Origin: Amycolatopsis japonica
Lineage (GTDB): Bacteria > Actinomycetota > Actinomycetes > Mycobacteriales > Pseudonocardiaceae
Length of the DNA: 64,000 nt
Direction of reading: 5' to 3'
Assembly: GCF_000732925.1 (NCBI RefSeq)
Contig: NZ_CP008953.1
Span: forward strand, 8,549,001-8,613,000
A model generated the notes under the pieces. The model saw nothing but the letters and a program-made list of their open reading frames with translations, was not told where the DNA came from and did not search any database. The translations under genes and the position numbers were made by a program. This document shows positions 8,395-16,486 of the stretch, piece by piece. Position 1 is the first letter of the stretch. Each line of letters opens with the position of its first letter.

Positions 8395-8519
8395 GTTCCC
8401 CTCACAGCGGTTAGACTGACAACACATTCGGCGTACTGATCAGTGAATCTGAATCAGGCGCCGATTTTTTATTGTCCCCCGCTTGTCAAGAGACCCCCCG
8501 CATTCCCCCGGAAACGACC

Positions 8520-8560
8520 GTGCGCGATAATGGGGACGGTCGTCCACCATTACCGCGCAC
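8520..8560 (-). terminator. Hairpin after the metallophosphoesterase gene
   Basis: Arms 8520-8533 and 8547-8560 pair over 14 bases with one mismatch, around a GGACGG/TCGTCC inner region. It starts 14 bases beyond the stop codon of the minus-strand gene. Confidence 0.55.
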
Positions 8561-8574
8561 GATCCGCGCGAAAC

Positions 8575-10386
8575 TCAGCCGAGCATGAACTCACGGGGGT
8601 CCAGCGCCCTGCCCACCACGCGCACGTCGCCGAGCCAGCCGTGGAACGCCTGCTCGACGATCGAGTCATAGGCGTAGGCGCCGATCAGCCACGAGCCGCC
8701 GGGGTTCGCGATCCCCGCCGCCGGCGTCTTCGGGTTCCTCAGCACCGGGCAACCGTCGACGTAGAGCGTCGTCCGCCTGCCGTCGTTGACGGCCGCGACG
8801 TGGATCCATTCCCGCAACGCCAGTTCGTGCCCCCAGCAGGTGGAGATCCCGTTCTGGTTCACCGGGAACACCGCCCACTGGAACGCGGCACCGTCCGAAA
8901 GGGACAGTGTGGCCGACGGCTCGCCGGGATCGTCGCCGGTCTTGCCCGCCTTGCCGCCCGAGCCTTGCCTGCCGAAGATCGCGGCCCAGGAGTGCTTGCC
9001 GTCCTTGAAATCCTCGGGCAGTTTCACGAACGCCTCGACGGTGTAGCCGCGGGCGAACGTCTCCGCGTTCATCGGCGCGGAGTCCGCCGTGCGCAGATAC
9101 CCGCCGCGAGCCGGTTTCTTGCCGCCGTCGAACCGGAGACTCGACCTCGACGGCTGCCGCGTGGAGAACTCGCCGGAGAACCGCAACGCCTCGGGCGCGC
9201 TCCCGGGCAGGGTCACGCGGACCAGGTCGTTGCCCCGGCCCGAAAGGTCACGGACTCTGTCGACAGGCGCGCCGTCACGGCCCTCGAACCGCCAGTACGC
9301 CACGGTCCCGCGGATCAGCTGGCGTTCCGCCGGCCGCGCGGGCGGGACCGGGACCGGCGCGAAACCGGCGAACCTCGACTCGAAGTCGATCTCCAGGCTG
9401 AAGTAGTCCGCCGGACCGGTGCGTTCGATCTCCTGCCGCTGCAGTTCGTTCAGCCGCGGCGCCTGGTCGGCGAGCCACGGCGAGACCGTGCGGACGTCGA
9501 TCACGTTGCGCGCGAGGTCGAACCGGTAGAGCCGGATCATCGCGCTGCCGCCGTAGTACCGGTCCTGGTAGTTGGTGATGTGCAGATGGACGTCGTGGCC
9601 CGCCTTGTTCTGCTTCACCGTGCGGCCCGGCGGCCAGTAGTGCCCGTTGAGCGTCAGGAAGATCTGGTCGTTCCCGGCGACCAGTTCGTCCCACACCTTC
9701 TGCCCGAACTCGGAAAGCCGCGCCTGCCCGGCCTCGTCGGCCCATACCAATTCATGGATGGTCAGGATCGCCGGAAGCCGCGGATTCCGCGCCAGCACCG
9801 ACCGCGCCCACTCCAGCCCGCCCGCCGACGGCCGCCAGTCGAGCGCGAGCAGCAGCCACTCACGCCCACCGGCACGGAACACGTGGTGGCTGTTGTAGCC
9901 GTCCGGGCTCGCGCCGCGGAAGGTCCGCGAACCGCGCTGCCGCTGCGGCCCGAAGGCGTCGAGGTACGGCGTGCGGCCGCGCTGGTCGTCGGTCGAGGAT
10001 TTGATGTCGTGGTTGCCTGCCAGCGTGCTGTACGGGAACCGGCGCCGGTCCAGGTGCTGGAAGGACCGGCTGATCTGGTCGAACTCGCCCGGCTGCCCGT
10101 TCTCGGTGAGGTCGCCGAGATGCGCCAGGAAGACGATGTTCTCGTCGCCGCCGGTGACGTACCGCAGCGTGGCGTCCAACGGCGCGGGGTCGCCGCGATC
10201 GGCGTCGAAGAGGTACTGGGTGTCGGGCAGGACCGCGAGGGTGAAGCGGCCGTCTTCGGTGTCCGGGCCGCGACCGAAGGCCGCCGAGGCGGCGGGGGCA
10301 CCGAGCGCGGGTAACGCGGAGACCGCCGCACCGGCGCCGAGCAGGCCCGCGCCGCGCAGGAAGGTCCGTCTGGATGAGTCGTTCAC
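8575..10386 (-). CDS. Tat-exported metallophosphoesterase with C-terminal LamG-like domain
   Basis: The 603-residue protein opens with a twin-arginine signal, SSRRTFLRGAGLLGAG, followed by an Ala-rich region, so it is exported folded. The calcineurin-like phosphoesterase core follows: LPDTQYL, HLGDLTENG, AGNHD and LNGHYW supply the metal-binding Asp, Asn and His residues. After about residue 370 a concanavalin/LamG-type beta domain follows (GTVAYWRFEGRDG, YTVEAFVKLP, LYVDGCPV, WLIGAY). It probably cleaves phosphoesters outside the cell, perhaps while bound to a glycan or the cell surface. The GTG start at 10386 lies 6 bases after a -10 hexamer TAGGTT, suggesting a leaderless mRNA. The nearby Pho genes are 13 kb away, so a phosphate link is only a possibility. 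Confidence 0.88.
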   Translation of the reverse strand: MNDSSRRTFLRGAGLLGAGAAVSALPALGAPAASAAFGRGPDTEDGRFTLAVLPDTQYLFDADRGDPAPLDATLRYVTGGDENIVFLAHLGDLTENGQPGEFDQISRSFQHLDRRRFPYSTLAGNHDIKSSTDDQRGRTPYLDAFGPQRQRGSRTFRGASPDGYNSHHVFRAGGREWLLLALDWRPSAGGLEWARSVLARNPRLPAILTIHELVWADEAGQARLSEFGQKVWDELVAGNDQIFLTLNGHYWPPGRTVKQNKAGHDVHLHITNYQDRYYGGSAMIRLYRFDLARNVIDVRTVSPWLADQAPRLNELQRQEIERTGPADYFSLEIDFESRFAGFAPVPVPPARPAERQLIRGTVAYWRFEGRDGAPVDRVRDLSGRGNDLVRVTLPGSAPEALRFSGEFSTRQPSRSSLRFDGGKKPARGGYLRTADSAPMNAETFARGYTVEAFVKLPEDFKDGKHSWAAIFGRQGSGGKAGKTGDDPGEPSATLSLSDGAAFQWAVFPVNQNGISTCWGHELALREWIHVAAVNDGRRTTLYVDGCPVLRNPKTPAAGIANPGGSWLIGAYAYDSIVEQAFHGWLGDVRVVGRALDPREFMLG

Positions 10387-10463
10387 GGCCGCAACCTACG
10401 GTCGCGGAGGCAACGCGTCCCGAACCGCGGATGAACACTTGCCCCGCTCGGTAGCTTCGTCCC

Positions 10464-11003
10464 ATGGGGAACGTCAAACGCTGGCCCGTGCTCGCCGGGG
10501 TCGGTGTGGTGGTGGCCGCGGCAGGCTGGTGGATCGTGGACGAGATGCCGACGGTGGACGACGCCGTCGCCCGGGAGGCGCTGCCGCCGATCGACGAGCA
10601 TCTGCGCGCGTGGACGACGGCGGCCGCCCACTCCGACGACCCGGACGTCCGCTGGGTGTGCACGCAGAAGGTGATCGAGACCAGGCCGGACGGCGACCGG
10701 GTCAAGATCGGCCTGGTCGCGAGCTGCGACGAGGTCGCGAAAGAGGGCGGCGGGCTCGTCACGCGCAGCGGATTCCGGCGGCAGGCGATGGTCTACCGCG
10801 TGGAACGGACCCCCGGCGGGTTCCGCGTGCTCGACCGGAAGTTCGCGGAGGACGGCGCCGGCTACTCACGTTCGGTCAAGGAGATGTTCTCCTGGGTCGG
10901 CGCCCGCCGGGTACTCGACGGCGCGAGCCCGGACGATCCGAAGTCCGTGTCGGCCGCCGCTTTCGGCCTGCCCGAAAGCACGCCGGTGCGCACCGGGCGG
11001 TGA
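10464..11003 (+). CDS. Membrane-anchored or secreted hypothetical protein
   Basis: The 179-residue protein has one N-terminal hydrophobic segment (WPVLAGVGVVVAAAGWWIV, residues 7-25). A mixed alpha/beta extracytoplasmic domain with two cysteines follows (WVCTQKV, ASCDEVA), which may form a disulfide. I do not recognise the family. A -10 hexamer TAGCTT (10452-10457) lies 6 bases before the ATG, so it is probably a leaderless gene divergent from the phosphoesterase. Its stop abuts the stop of the convergent DUF6328-like gene (10.5 kb to 11.0 kb with no gap). Confidence 0.65.
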   Translation: MGNVKRWPVLAGVGVVVAAAGWWIVDEMPTVDDAVAREALPPIDEHLRAWTTAAAHSDDPDVRWVCTQKVIETRPDGDRVKIGLVASCDEVAKEGGGLVTRSGFRRQAMVYRVERTPGGFRVLDRKFAEDGAGYSRSVKEMFSWVGARRVLDGASPDDPKSVSAAAFGLPESTPVRTGR

Positions 11004-11468
11004 TCAGTCGCCGTTGCGGTCGATCTTCTTCGGCACGACGAACCACATGACGACGAACAGCACCGCCGACACCACGCCGAGGATCGTCATCGCGATCGGG
11101 CCGTAGACGACCTTGGCGATGAGCGCGACGGTCGTGGTGATGGCGGCCGCCAGGCAGGCGAGGCCCGCCAGCACGGAACGGTTGCCGACGGTGAGGATCC
11201 GCTCACGGTTCCCGGTGCGGAACAGCAGCCGGTGCCACGCGGCGGGCGCCGTCAGCAGGACCGTCGAACAGACCGTGAGCAGGACCGCCGTCAGGTGGAC
11301 GGCCTTCTCGAACCCGCTCGCCTCGTGGAACTCGTCGGTGAACACCACCGTGAGCAGGAAACCGAAGAGGATCTGGACACCGGCCTGCGCGACCCGCAGC
11401 TCCTGCAGGAGCTCACTGACGTTGCGGGTCAGGCGTTCGTTCTTCGTCTCGCCGGTGTGCTCGACCAT
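11004..11468 (-). CDS. Four-helix membrane protein, DUF6328-like
   Basis: From ATG 11468 (TTGGAG upstream) the product is 154 residues. A soluble N-terminus (ETKNERLTRNVSELLQELRVAQAG) precedes four hydrophobic segments: VQILFGFLLTVVF, AVHLTAVLLTVCSTVLLTAP, VLAGLACLAAAITTTVALIA and IAMTILGVVSAVLFVVMWFVV. The NVSELLQELRVAQAGVQILFGFLL block is what I associate with DUF6328. Function is unknown. Its first 56 bases overlap the 3' end of the upstream transporter gene, implying co-transcription and coupled translation. Confidence 0.75.
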   Translation of the reverse strand: MVEHTGETKNERLTRNVSELLQELRVAQAGVQILFGFLLTVVFTDEFHEASGFEKAVHLTAVLLTVCSTVLLTAPAAWHRLLFRTGNRERILTVGNRSVLAGLACLAAAITTTVALIAKVVYGPIAMTILGVVSAVLFVVMWFVVPKKIDRNGD

Positions 11469-12375
11469 GCGGCGGCTCCAAGACCATCGGTTGACGCCTG
11501 ACCTTTTCATGCCAGCCGAGCGACGTGACCGACACGACCACCACGGCGAGGCCCAGCCACTGAGTACCCGACAAATCGGCGTTCAAGCACAATACGCCGA
11601 TCACGGCCGCGGTGACCGGGAACGCGAGCTCGGCCAGCGTCGCCCTGGCGGCCGGAGTCGACCGCAGGCCCAGGTAGTACAGGCTCAGCGCCAGCAGGCC
11701 GGGGACGAAGGCGAGCAGGCCGAGCCCGAGCGCGTTGTCCCAACCGACCGCGAACTCGCCGCCCTGGTAGGCCACGATGCCCGCCGCGACCGGGAGTCCG
11801 ACGGTGAAGCGCAGGGTGGTGACCTCCTTCGGCGCCAGTTCGGTGGAGAGCAGCCGTCCGAGCACCGTGCCCGCCGCCCACAACGCGGCCGCGCCGATCG
11901 CCAGCAGCGCCGCCTTGGCCGCGGCGAGCTGGATGTTCAGCGGATCCTTGAACGCCAGCAGCCAGGCGCCGAGCAGCGCCGGGATCGCGAAGAAGGCGTA
12001 ACCGGGGCGGACCCGCTCACGGAGGACGAAATACGCCGCCAGCACGGCGAACACCGGCTGGAGCTTCTGCAGGACCAGCGGCGTCACCGGGTCGCCCAGT
12101 TTGAAGGCCGCGGTGAACATCGCGGTCGCGAGCGCGGAGGATCCGCCGCCGATGGCGAGCACCGCCAGCCATTCCCGCGGCCCGGTCCGGCGCAGCGCGC
12201 GGAAAGCGCCGGGAATGAAGGGACTCAGCACGAGCACCACCAGCAGGTGCTCCCAGAAGACCACCGTGGCCGCCGGAAGCGCCTCGGCCAGCGGAAGCCG
12301 AAGAAGCCCGTCGGTACCCCAAAGCGCGGCGGCGACCGCGACCAGCCAGGTGCGATCCGGAGGGTTGCTACTCAC
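11413..12375 (-). CDS. EamA/DMT-superfamily transporter
   Basis: The GTG at 12375 follows GGGCAGGAAAA, a good ribosome-binding site, giving 320 residues. Ten hydrophobic helices are arranged as two EamA repeats, beginning with WLVAVAAALWGTDGLLRLPLA and IGAAALWAAGTVLGRLL. Short loops such as FFWEHLL and LVLQKLQPVFAVLAAYFVLRERV are typical of the second half of each repeat. These carriers move metabolites, amino acids or drugs across the membrane, usually as exporters. The basic C-terminal tail (HEKVRRQPMVLEPPHGRAHRRDEE) is read in a region overlapping the next gene. Substrate is unknown. Confidence 0.88.
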   Translation of the reverse strand: MSSNPPDRTWLVAVAAALWGTDGLLRLPLAEALPAATVVFWEHLLVVLVLSPFIPGAFRALRRTGPREWLAVLAIGGGSSALATAMFTAAFKLGDPVTPLVLQKLQPVFAVLAAYFVLRERVRPGYAFFAIPALLGAWLLAFKDPLNIQLAAAKAALLAIGAAALWAAGTVLGRLLSTELAPKEVTTLRFTVGLPVAAGIVAYQGGEFAVGWDNALGLGLLAFVPGLLALSLYYLGLRSTPAARATLAELAFPVTAAVIGVLCLNADLSGTQWLGLAVVVVSVTSLGWHEKVRRQPMVLEPPHGRAHRRDEERTPDPQRQ

Positions 12376-12458
12376 TTTTCCTGCCCATAGTTTGAGAATG
12401 ATCGCCCGACGGAGTGACCGCTCTGGCGTGTCCGATTCGTGCCGACTAGGCAAGGGGC

Positions 12459-13010
12459 ATGCGCCCCGTCCCCGCACTCGCCCTCGTCCTGTCCGCGGCC
12501 GCCTTGGCCCTGACCGCCGGCGCCGGGCCGGCCACCGCCGTCCCCGGCTCCCGGGTCCACGTGATCACCGCCAAGAGCGGCTTGACCATCTACAAGCCCG
12601 ACCTGGTGCCACCCGGTGCCCGCGCGCACGTCTTCGGGTTGACGTCCAAGGCCCATGGCACGTCGACCGCGGTCCTCGTGACCGGCCTGCTGCCCAACCG
12701 CGAATACGGCGCCCACGCGCACACGAAGCCGTGCGGCGCCACCGGTGATCTCGCCGGCCCGCACTACCAGAACGTCGAAGACCCGGTGAAGCCGTCGGTG
12801 GACCCGGCCTATGCCAACCCCCGCAACGAGATCTGGCTCGACCTCACCTCCGACGCCACCGGCCGCGGCGTCGCCGTGTCCAAAGTGGACTGGACGTTCA
12901 CCGACCGGCGCGCGAACTCGATCGTGATCCACGAAACGCATACGCACACCGACCCGGGCCACGCCGGGACCGCGGGGGCCCGGCTGGCCTGTGTGACGGT
13001 CGGTTTCTAA
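12459..13010 (+). CDS. Secreted Cu/Zn superoxide dismutase-family protein
   Basis: The 183-residue protein has a signal peptide (MRPVPALALVLSAAALALTAGAG, with a likely cleavage site near ATA-VPG). The mature part shows the SodC layout: REYGAHAHTKPCG provides the first His pair, GPHYQN a bridging-type His, and HTHTDPGHAGTAGARLACVTV the late His/Asp and closing Cys. The usual SOD electrostatic-loop residues are not all obvious, so it may bind copper without full dismutase activity. It acts outside the cytoplasm. Its TAA stop shares bases with the stop of the convergent F420-type gene (CTAA at 13007-13010). An AAGGGGC sequence just before the ATG may act as ribosome-binding site. Confidence 0.78.
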   Translation: MRPVPALALVLSAAALALTAGAGPATAVPGSRVHVITAKSGLTIYKPDLVPPGARAHVFGLTSKAHGTSTAVLVTGLLPNREYGAHAHTKPCGATGDLAGPHYQNVEDPVKPSVDPAYANPRNEIWLDLTSDATGRGVAVSKVDWTFTDRRANSIVIHETHTHTDPGHAGTAGARLACVTVGF

Positions 13011-13408
13011 AAACCCCAGGTACGTTCGGGCCGGATCCTGATCCGGACGCTGTACTCCCGGTCGAACTTCGGGACGTCGTAGTCGATCGCCGGGTAGTGC
13101 TTCTCGTACTTGGCGAGGAAGCCCGGCTGCTCCGACGCGAGACCGTCCGGCAGGATCTCGGCCTTGCCGCCGATCACCAGGATCGAGCCCCCGTGCTCGT
13201 CGCTGTTGAAGTGGAGGCTGACCTCGGAGTTGGCTTCGATGTGGCGGGTCTTCGCCGTGTCCGGCTGGCTGAAGACGATGAAATCGTCACCGTCGAGCAC
13301 GAACCACACCGGGCGGGGCGAAGGGCGTCCCTTCGGGCTGATCGTGGTCAGCCAGGCGACGTTCTCCTTCGCCCGCTCGGCGAGCCGCGGATCGGGTTGG
13401 TAGGTCAT
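13007..13408 (-). CDS. PPOX-class F420-dependent oxidoreductase (TIGR03667-like)
   Basis: From ATG 13408 the protein is 133 residues with a split-barrel flavin/F420 fold. Key stretches are ENVAWLTTISPKGRPSPRPVWFVLDGDDFIVFSQPDTAKTRHI, broken here by strand turns, and VSLHFNSDEHGGSILVIGG. The motif PRPVWF, the KTRHIEANSEVSL segment and the small size are characteristic of actinobacterial F420-binding pyridoxamine-5'-phosphate-oxidase-like proteins. The physiological substrate is unknown. A longer start at 13423 adds MVGRF but the first Met of MTYQPDP is more likely. Confidence 0.85.
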   Translation of the reverse strand: MTYQPDPRLAERAKENVAWLTTISPKGRPSPRPVWFVLDGDDFIVFSQPDTAKTRHIEANSEVSLHFNSDEHGGSILVIGGKAEILPDGLASEQPGFLAKYEKHYPAIDYDVPKFDREYSVRIRIRPERTWGF

Positions 13409-13451
13409 GAACCGACCAACCACGATCCCGCGGCTTTTCTTCCACGTCCGC

Positions 13452-15455
13452 TCAGCGAGACGCGACGAGCTTCGCGTACCGCGTCCCCGCGCCGAGCAGC
13501 ACCAGACCGGCGATGAGGAACGCGGCGACCCTGGCCAGACCGTCGAGCGCGGAGAGGTCGAACAGGACCAGCTTCAGCACCGCGGCGCCGACCAGCACGA
13601 ACCCGATCACCCGCAGGTTGACCGCCGAGATGCCGCGGATGAGCAGGACCAGCGCGGCGACCGTCCACGACACCGTGATCACCACGTGGCCGACGAGGAA
13701 ACCCGACCGGCCGGGAACGGACAGGAGCGCGCCGCACAACACCAGCGCGCCCGCGCCGTAGAGCCCGCAGACCCCGGCGAGGAGCCACGGCACCACGTTC
13801 TCGGCCGCGGCCTTGAACAGCCCCAGGCGGTGTGAGACCCACGGAAGCGTGATCGAGGCGGCCAAGATCGCCAGGGCCACCAGGAACGCGGCGGCGAGGT
13901 CGGCGTCCGGACGGTTGCGGACCAGGAAGAACAGCGTCGGCGGGACGTCGAGGACCAGCGCGATCATGCCTCCGATGACGGCGAAGCCGAGGCCTCCGAA
14001 GAGCGCGACGTGCTTCTTCGTCCACAGCGCGACCAGGGCCAGCAGAACCGCTTCGCCGATGAGGATCCCCGAACGGGCACTGCCGTCGAAGAGCGTCATC
14101 GTCGTCTGCAGGGCCGCGACGAGCCCGGCGGCGCCCGCGAGCTCACCCGTCCAACCGTCGAGCCACTGCCCGACGGCCCACACCGCGAGCAGCACCAGCG
14201 CGACCGAGGCGGTGACGAGCACGGCCTGGGTCTTCGGCAGGAACAGCGCGGCGAGCAACGACGGGGCGGGGGCGACGGCGAGCAGGGCGAGCCCGGCGGC
14301 GTCTCCCGGCCGCTTGAGGGTGACGATCAAGGCCAGCGCGAGAGCGGTGCCGCCCGCGGCCAGCGCGGCGGCGGTGTTGGCCGTGCTGCCGCCGAAGCCG
14401 ACGAAGGCCGTGCTGCAGACCGAGGCGAGCAGCGGCGGGATCCCGGCCGCGACCGCGACCGACGGCCAGGACTGGCGCAGCTGCACCGGCGTCGAAGCGA
14501 TCTGGACGACAAGAAGGAACGCGACCAGCTGCGGGGTGAACCCCTGCGTGATGATGGGCGCGCAGATCACGCAGCCGAGCACGACGGCCGTCGCGAGCAG
14601 CGACGACTCCCACCGCACGGCCAGCAGCAACCCGCAGACCGCGATCACGAGCCCGATCGCTAGACCGGCGTAGGCCGGGAGGTACTCGTACATCGTCGTC
14701 GCGGCGATGGCGTCGAGGTACAGCGCGCCGATCCCGGTCGCGGCGAGCGCGAACGCACCCGTGCGGCCCGCCGGCGTGCGGTGAAGGCGGAGGCCGATCC
14801 CGACCAGCGCCGCGCCGAGCACGGCGCCGCCGATCACCCGCGGCACCGGGCCGAACCAGCCACGCTGGATCGCGAGCACGAGGAACAGCACGATGCCGAG
14901 CAACGTGACCGCGCCGCCGATCCAGGCCAGCAGCCTGCTGCCGGCGCCCTCCTTGCCCAGCTTCTCGGCGAGTGACACCTTCGGGGCGGGCTGGTAGGGG
15001 CGGTAGGGCTGCTGCGGCTGCTGGTACTGCTGACGGTATTGCTGCTGCCATTGGTGCTGCCACTGCGCGTACTGGGCCTGCTGATGCTGCTGGTGGTACT
15101 GGGCCTGGTACTGAGGGTGCTGCGGGTGGGTGAAGTAGCGCGGGTACGGCTGCTGGGGCACGTGGGGCTGCTGCGGCTGGCCCTGATGCGGCACCTGGGG
15201 CTGTTGCGGCTGTTCGGCCTGCGGCTGCTGCGGCTGGTCAGCCTGCTGCGGCTGCTCTGTCTGCTCGGCCTGCGGTGCCGTGGCCTGCTCTTCCTGCTGC
15301 TCGGCGGGCTTCTCCGCCTGCTCAGGCGCCTCTTCGGGCTTCGGCTCAGCCTCGGACCGGACGGTCCGCAGCTCGGTGCCGACCCGCGCGAGGCGGGCCC
15401 CAAGGTCGTCGATCTCCCCGGCGAGCCTGAGGAGCACATCCCCATCGGTGGTCAT
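13452..15455 (-). CDS. DUF2339-type polytopic membrane protein with Q/P-rich N-terminal region
   Basis: From ATG 15455 the protein is 667 residues. An initial coiled-coil-like segment (VLLRLAGEIDDLGARLARVGTELRTV) is followed by a long Gln/Pro-rich low-complexity region up to about residue 155, with many QPQQP and QYQQ repeats. The rest is a bundle of roughly 15-18 hydrophobic helices starting with LLAWIGGAVTLLGIVLFLVLAI. This matches DUF2339, a membrane family of unknown function. The Q/P-rich tail probably lies in the cytoplasm and may phase-separate or bind partners, which is speculation. It is divergent from the HicA-like gene. Confidence 0.85.
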   Translation of the reverse strand: MTTDGDVLLRLAGEIDDLGARLARVGTELRTVRSEAEPKPEEAPEQAEKPAEQQEEQATAPQAEQTEQPQQADQPQQPQAEQPQQPQVPHQGQPQQPHVPQQPYPRYFTHPQHPQYQAQYHQQHQQAQYAQWQHQWQQQYRQQYQQPQQPYRPYQPAPKVSLAEKLGKEGAGSRLLAWIGGAVTLLGIVLFLVLAIQRGWFGPVPRVIGGAVLGAALVGIGLRLHRTPAGRTGAFALAATGIGALYLDAIAATTMYEYLPAYAGLAIGLVIAVCGLLLAVRWESSLLATAVVLGCVICAPIITQGFTPQLVAFLLVVQIASTPVQLRQSWPSVAVAAGIPPLLASVCSTAFVGFGGSTANTAAALAAGGTALALALIVTLKRPGDAAGLALLAVAPAPSLLAALFLPKTQAVLVTASVALVLLAVWAVGQWLDGWTGELAGAAGLVAALQTTMTLFDGSARSGILIGEAVLLALVALWTKKHVALFGGLGFAVIGGMIALVLDVPPTLFFLVRNRPDADLAAAFLVALAILAASITLPWVSHRLGLFKAAAENVVPWLLAGVCGLYGAGALVLCGALLSVPGRSGFLVGHVVITVSWTVAALVLLIRGISAVNLRVIGFVLVGAAVLKLVLFDLSALDGLARVAAFLIAGLVLLGAGTRYAKLVASR

Positions 15456-15654
15456 GGCGATCAGCATGCGGCCTGACGCCCGCCGAGGGATCCGTAGCAC
15501 TACTCAATCGTGATGACGATGTGGTCGCGACCTGCAAGATCATCGCGATCCGGCCCACACCCGGAGTGCCCGCAAGAGGTCGATGTACCGGTCCGTGGAT
15601 CAGCCGCGATGCGCGACCGCAACGAAATGTCCTTTTCCATCCCATCTCGGGAGA

Positions 15655-15698
15655 TGTCTACCCCGGCCTTGACACTTGCGTCTACCCCTCCCTAGACA
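15655..15698 (+). promoter_or_regulatory. hicAB promoter with repeated GTCTACCCC boxes
   Basis: TTGACA (15669-15674) and TAGACA (15693-15698) are separated by 18 bases and lie so that transcription would start near the GTG at 15705. GTCTACCCC occurs at 15656-15664 and again at 15680-15688, a 24-bp period, the second copy within the spacer. TGTCTA (15655-15660) and TAGACA (15693-15698) form an inverted pair. The placement fits an autoregulatory operator. Confidence 0.55.
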
Positions 15699-15704
15699 TA
15701 CGCT

Positions 15705-15920
15705 GTGAGAAGACGAGAGGTCATCAAGAGGATCGCCGTCGCCGCCAGGCGGCAACGCGCGACGTGGATCCTGGAACGGGAAGGCGCCAACCACACCATC
15801 TACTCCTTGAACGGTGTGGTGGTGCCCATTCCGCGCCATACCGAACTGGGCGAGATCTTCGCCGTCGACATCTTCAAGGAATGCGAGGGTGTCCTCGGGA
15901 AAGGATGGTGGAAGAAGTGA
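15705..15920 (+). CDS. hicA: HicA-like toxin (putative mRNA interferase)
   Basis: The 71-residue protein matches the HicA size and fold. A leading helix contains REVIKRIAVAARRQ, then REGANHTIYSLNGVVVPIPRH carries the catalytic His of the double-stranded RNA-binding-domain fold (the GANHTIY segment). GEIFAVDIFKECEG is the closing helix. HicA toxins cleave mRNA and are neutralised by HicB. The GTG start lies 7 bases after the -10 box, so the mRNA is probably leaderless. The stop codon lies inside the HicB-like frame, which is the standard toxin-first arrangement. Confidence 0.82.
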   Translation: MRRREVIKRIAVAARRQRATWILEREGANHTIYSLNGVVVPIPRHTELGEIFAVDIFKECEGVLGKGWWKK

Positions 15921-16294
15921 AGACCTATCACGCCGAAGTCACTCGCGATGGCAGGTTCTGGCTCATCCGTGTCCGCGAGATCGACCGCTCGACCCAGGCT
16001 CTCCGCTACAAGGACGTCGTGACGATGGCCAACGAGCTCATCGAGATCATGGACGGCGTCAAGGAGGACGAGTACGACCTACATCTCGAAGTACACCTGC
16101 CGAGTTCGGTGAAGGACCATCAAGCCCGCGCCGAGGTCCTGCGCGAAGAGGCTCAGCGCAAACAGGCCGAAGCGGCCGCAGAACACCGTGCGGCGGTTCA
16201 AGAACTGCTTGCTCTTGGCGTTTCACAACGCGAAGCGGGTGAAGTGCTCGGCATGTCCTTCCAGCGAGTCAGCCAGTTGGCGAAGTCGTCCTGA
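15905..16294 (+). CDS. hicB: HicB-like antitoxin with C-terminal DNA-binding helices
   Basis: ATG 15905 gives 129 residues; a GTG at 15917 overlapping the hicA stop (GTGA) is an alternative. The N-terminal half, VKTYHAEVTRDGRFWLIRVREIDRSTQA split by its turn, is the partly degraded RNase H-like HicB fold. The C-terminal half is a charged helix (RAEVLREEAQRKQAEAAAEHR) followed by ALGVSQREAGEVLGMSFQRVSQL, a helix-turn-helix. It would bind HicA and repress the shared promoter. Overlap with hicA implies a single mRNA. Confidence 0.78.
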   Translation: MVEEVKTYHAEVTRDGRFWLIRVREIDRSTQALRYKDVVTMANELIEIMDGVKEDEYDLHLEVHLPSSVKDHQARAEVLREEAQRKQAEAAAEHRAAVQELLALGVSQREAGEVLGMSFQRVSQLAKSS

Positions 16295-16388
16295 CAGGAC
16301 GCCGTCCCCTACGCCACGCGGCGTGCCGCTGATCTGCCGATGGTCGCGCACGGATCACTCACGCCCGGCGACGATGTCACGGAGCACT

Positions 16389-16427
16389 GTGTGGATTTTG
16401 GGACATCTGACGTCCCAAAATCCACAC
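16389..16427. repeat. Perfect 16-bp palindrome (GGATTTTGGGAC type)
   Basis: Arms 16389-16404 and 16412-16427 pair without mismatch around a 7-nt loop, ATCTGAC. It lies 95 bases after hicB and 60 before the next gene. It may terminate the hicAB transcript. The loop is similar in length and sequence to ATCTAAC in the 23793-23835 palindrome. Confidence 0.75.
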
Positions 16428-16486
16428 GGTCACCGCAGGGAGCAAACGTCAGACCCGGGCGCCGGAAGTTTCTCCATACTGGGTGG

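Noticed and set aside
8395..8500. Rifamycin-associated element upstream of the HelD/HelR gene
   Set aside because: The sequence has CTTGtCAAG with C-rich flanks but not the CTTGCGGCAAG core as I remember it.
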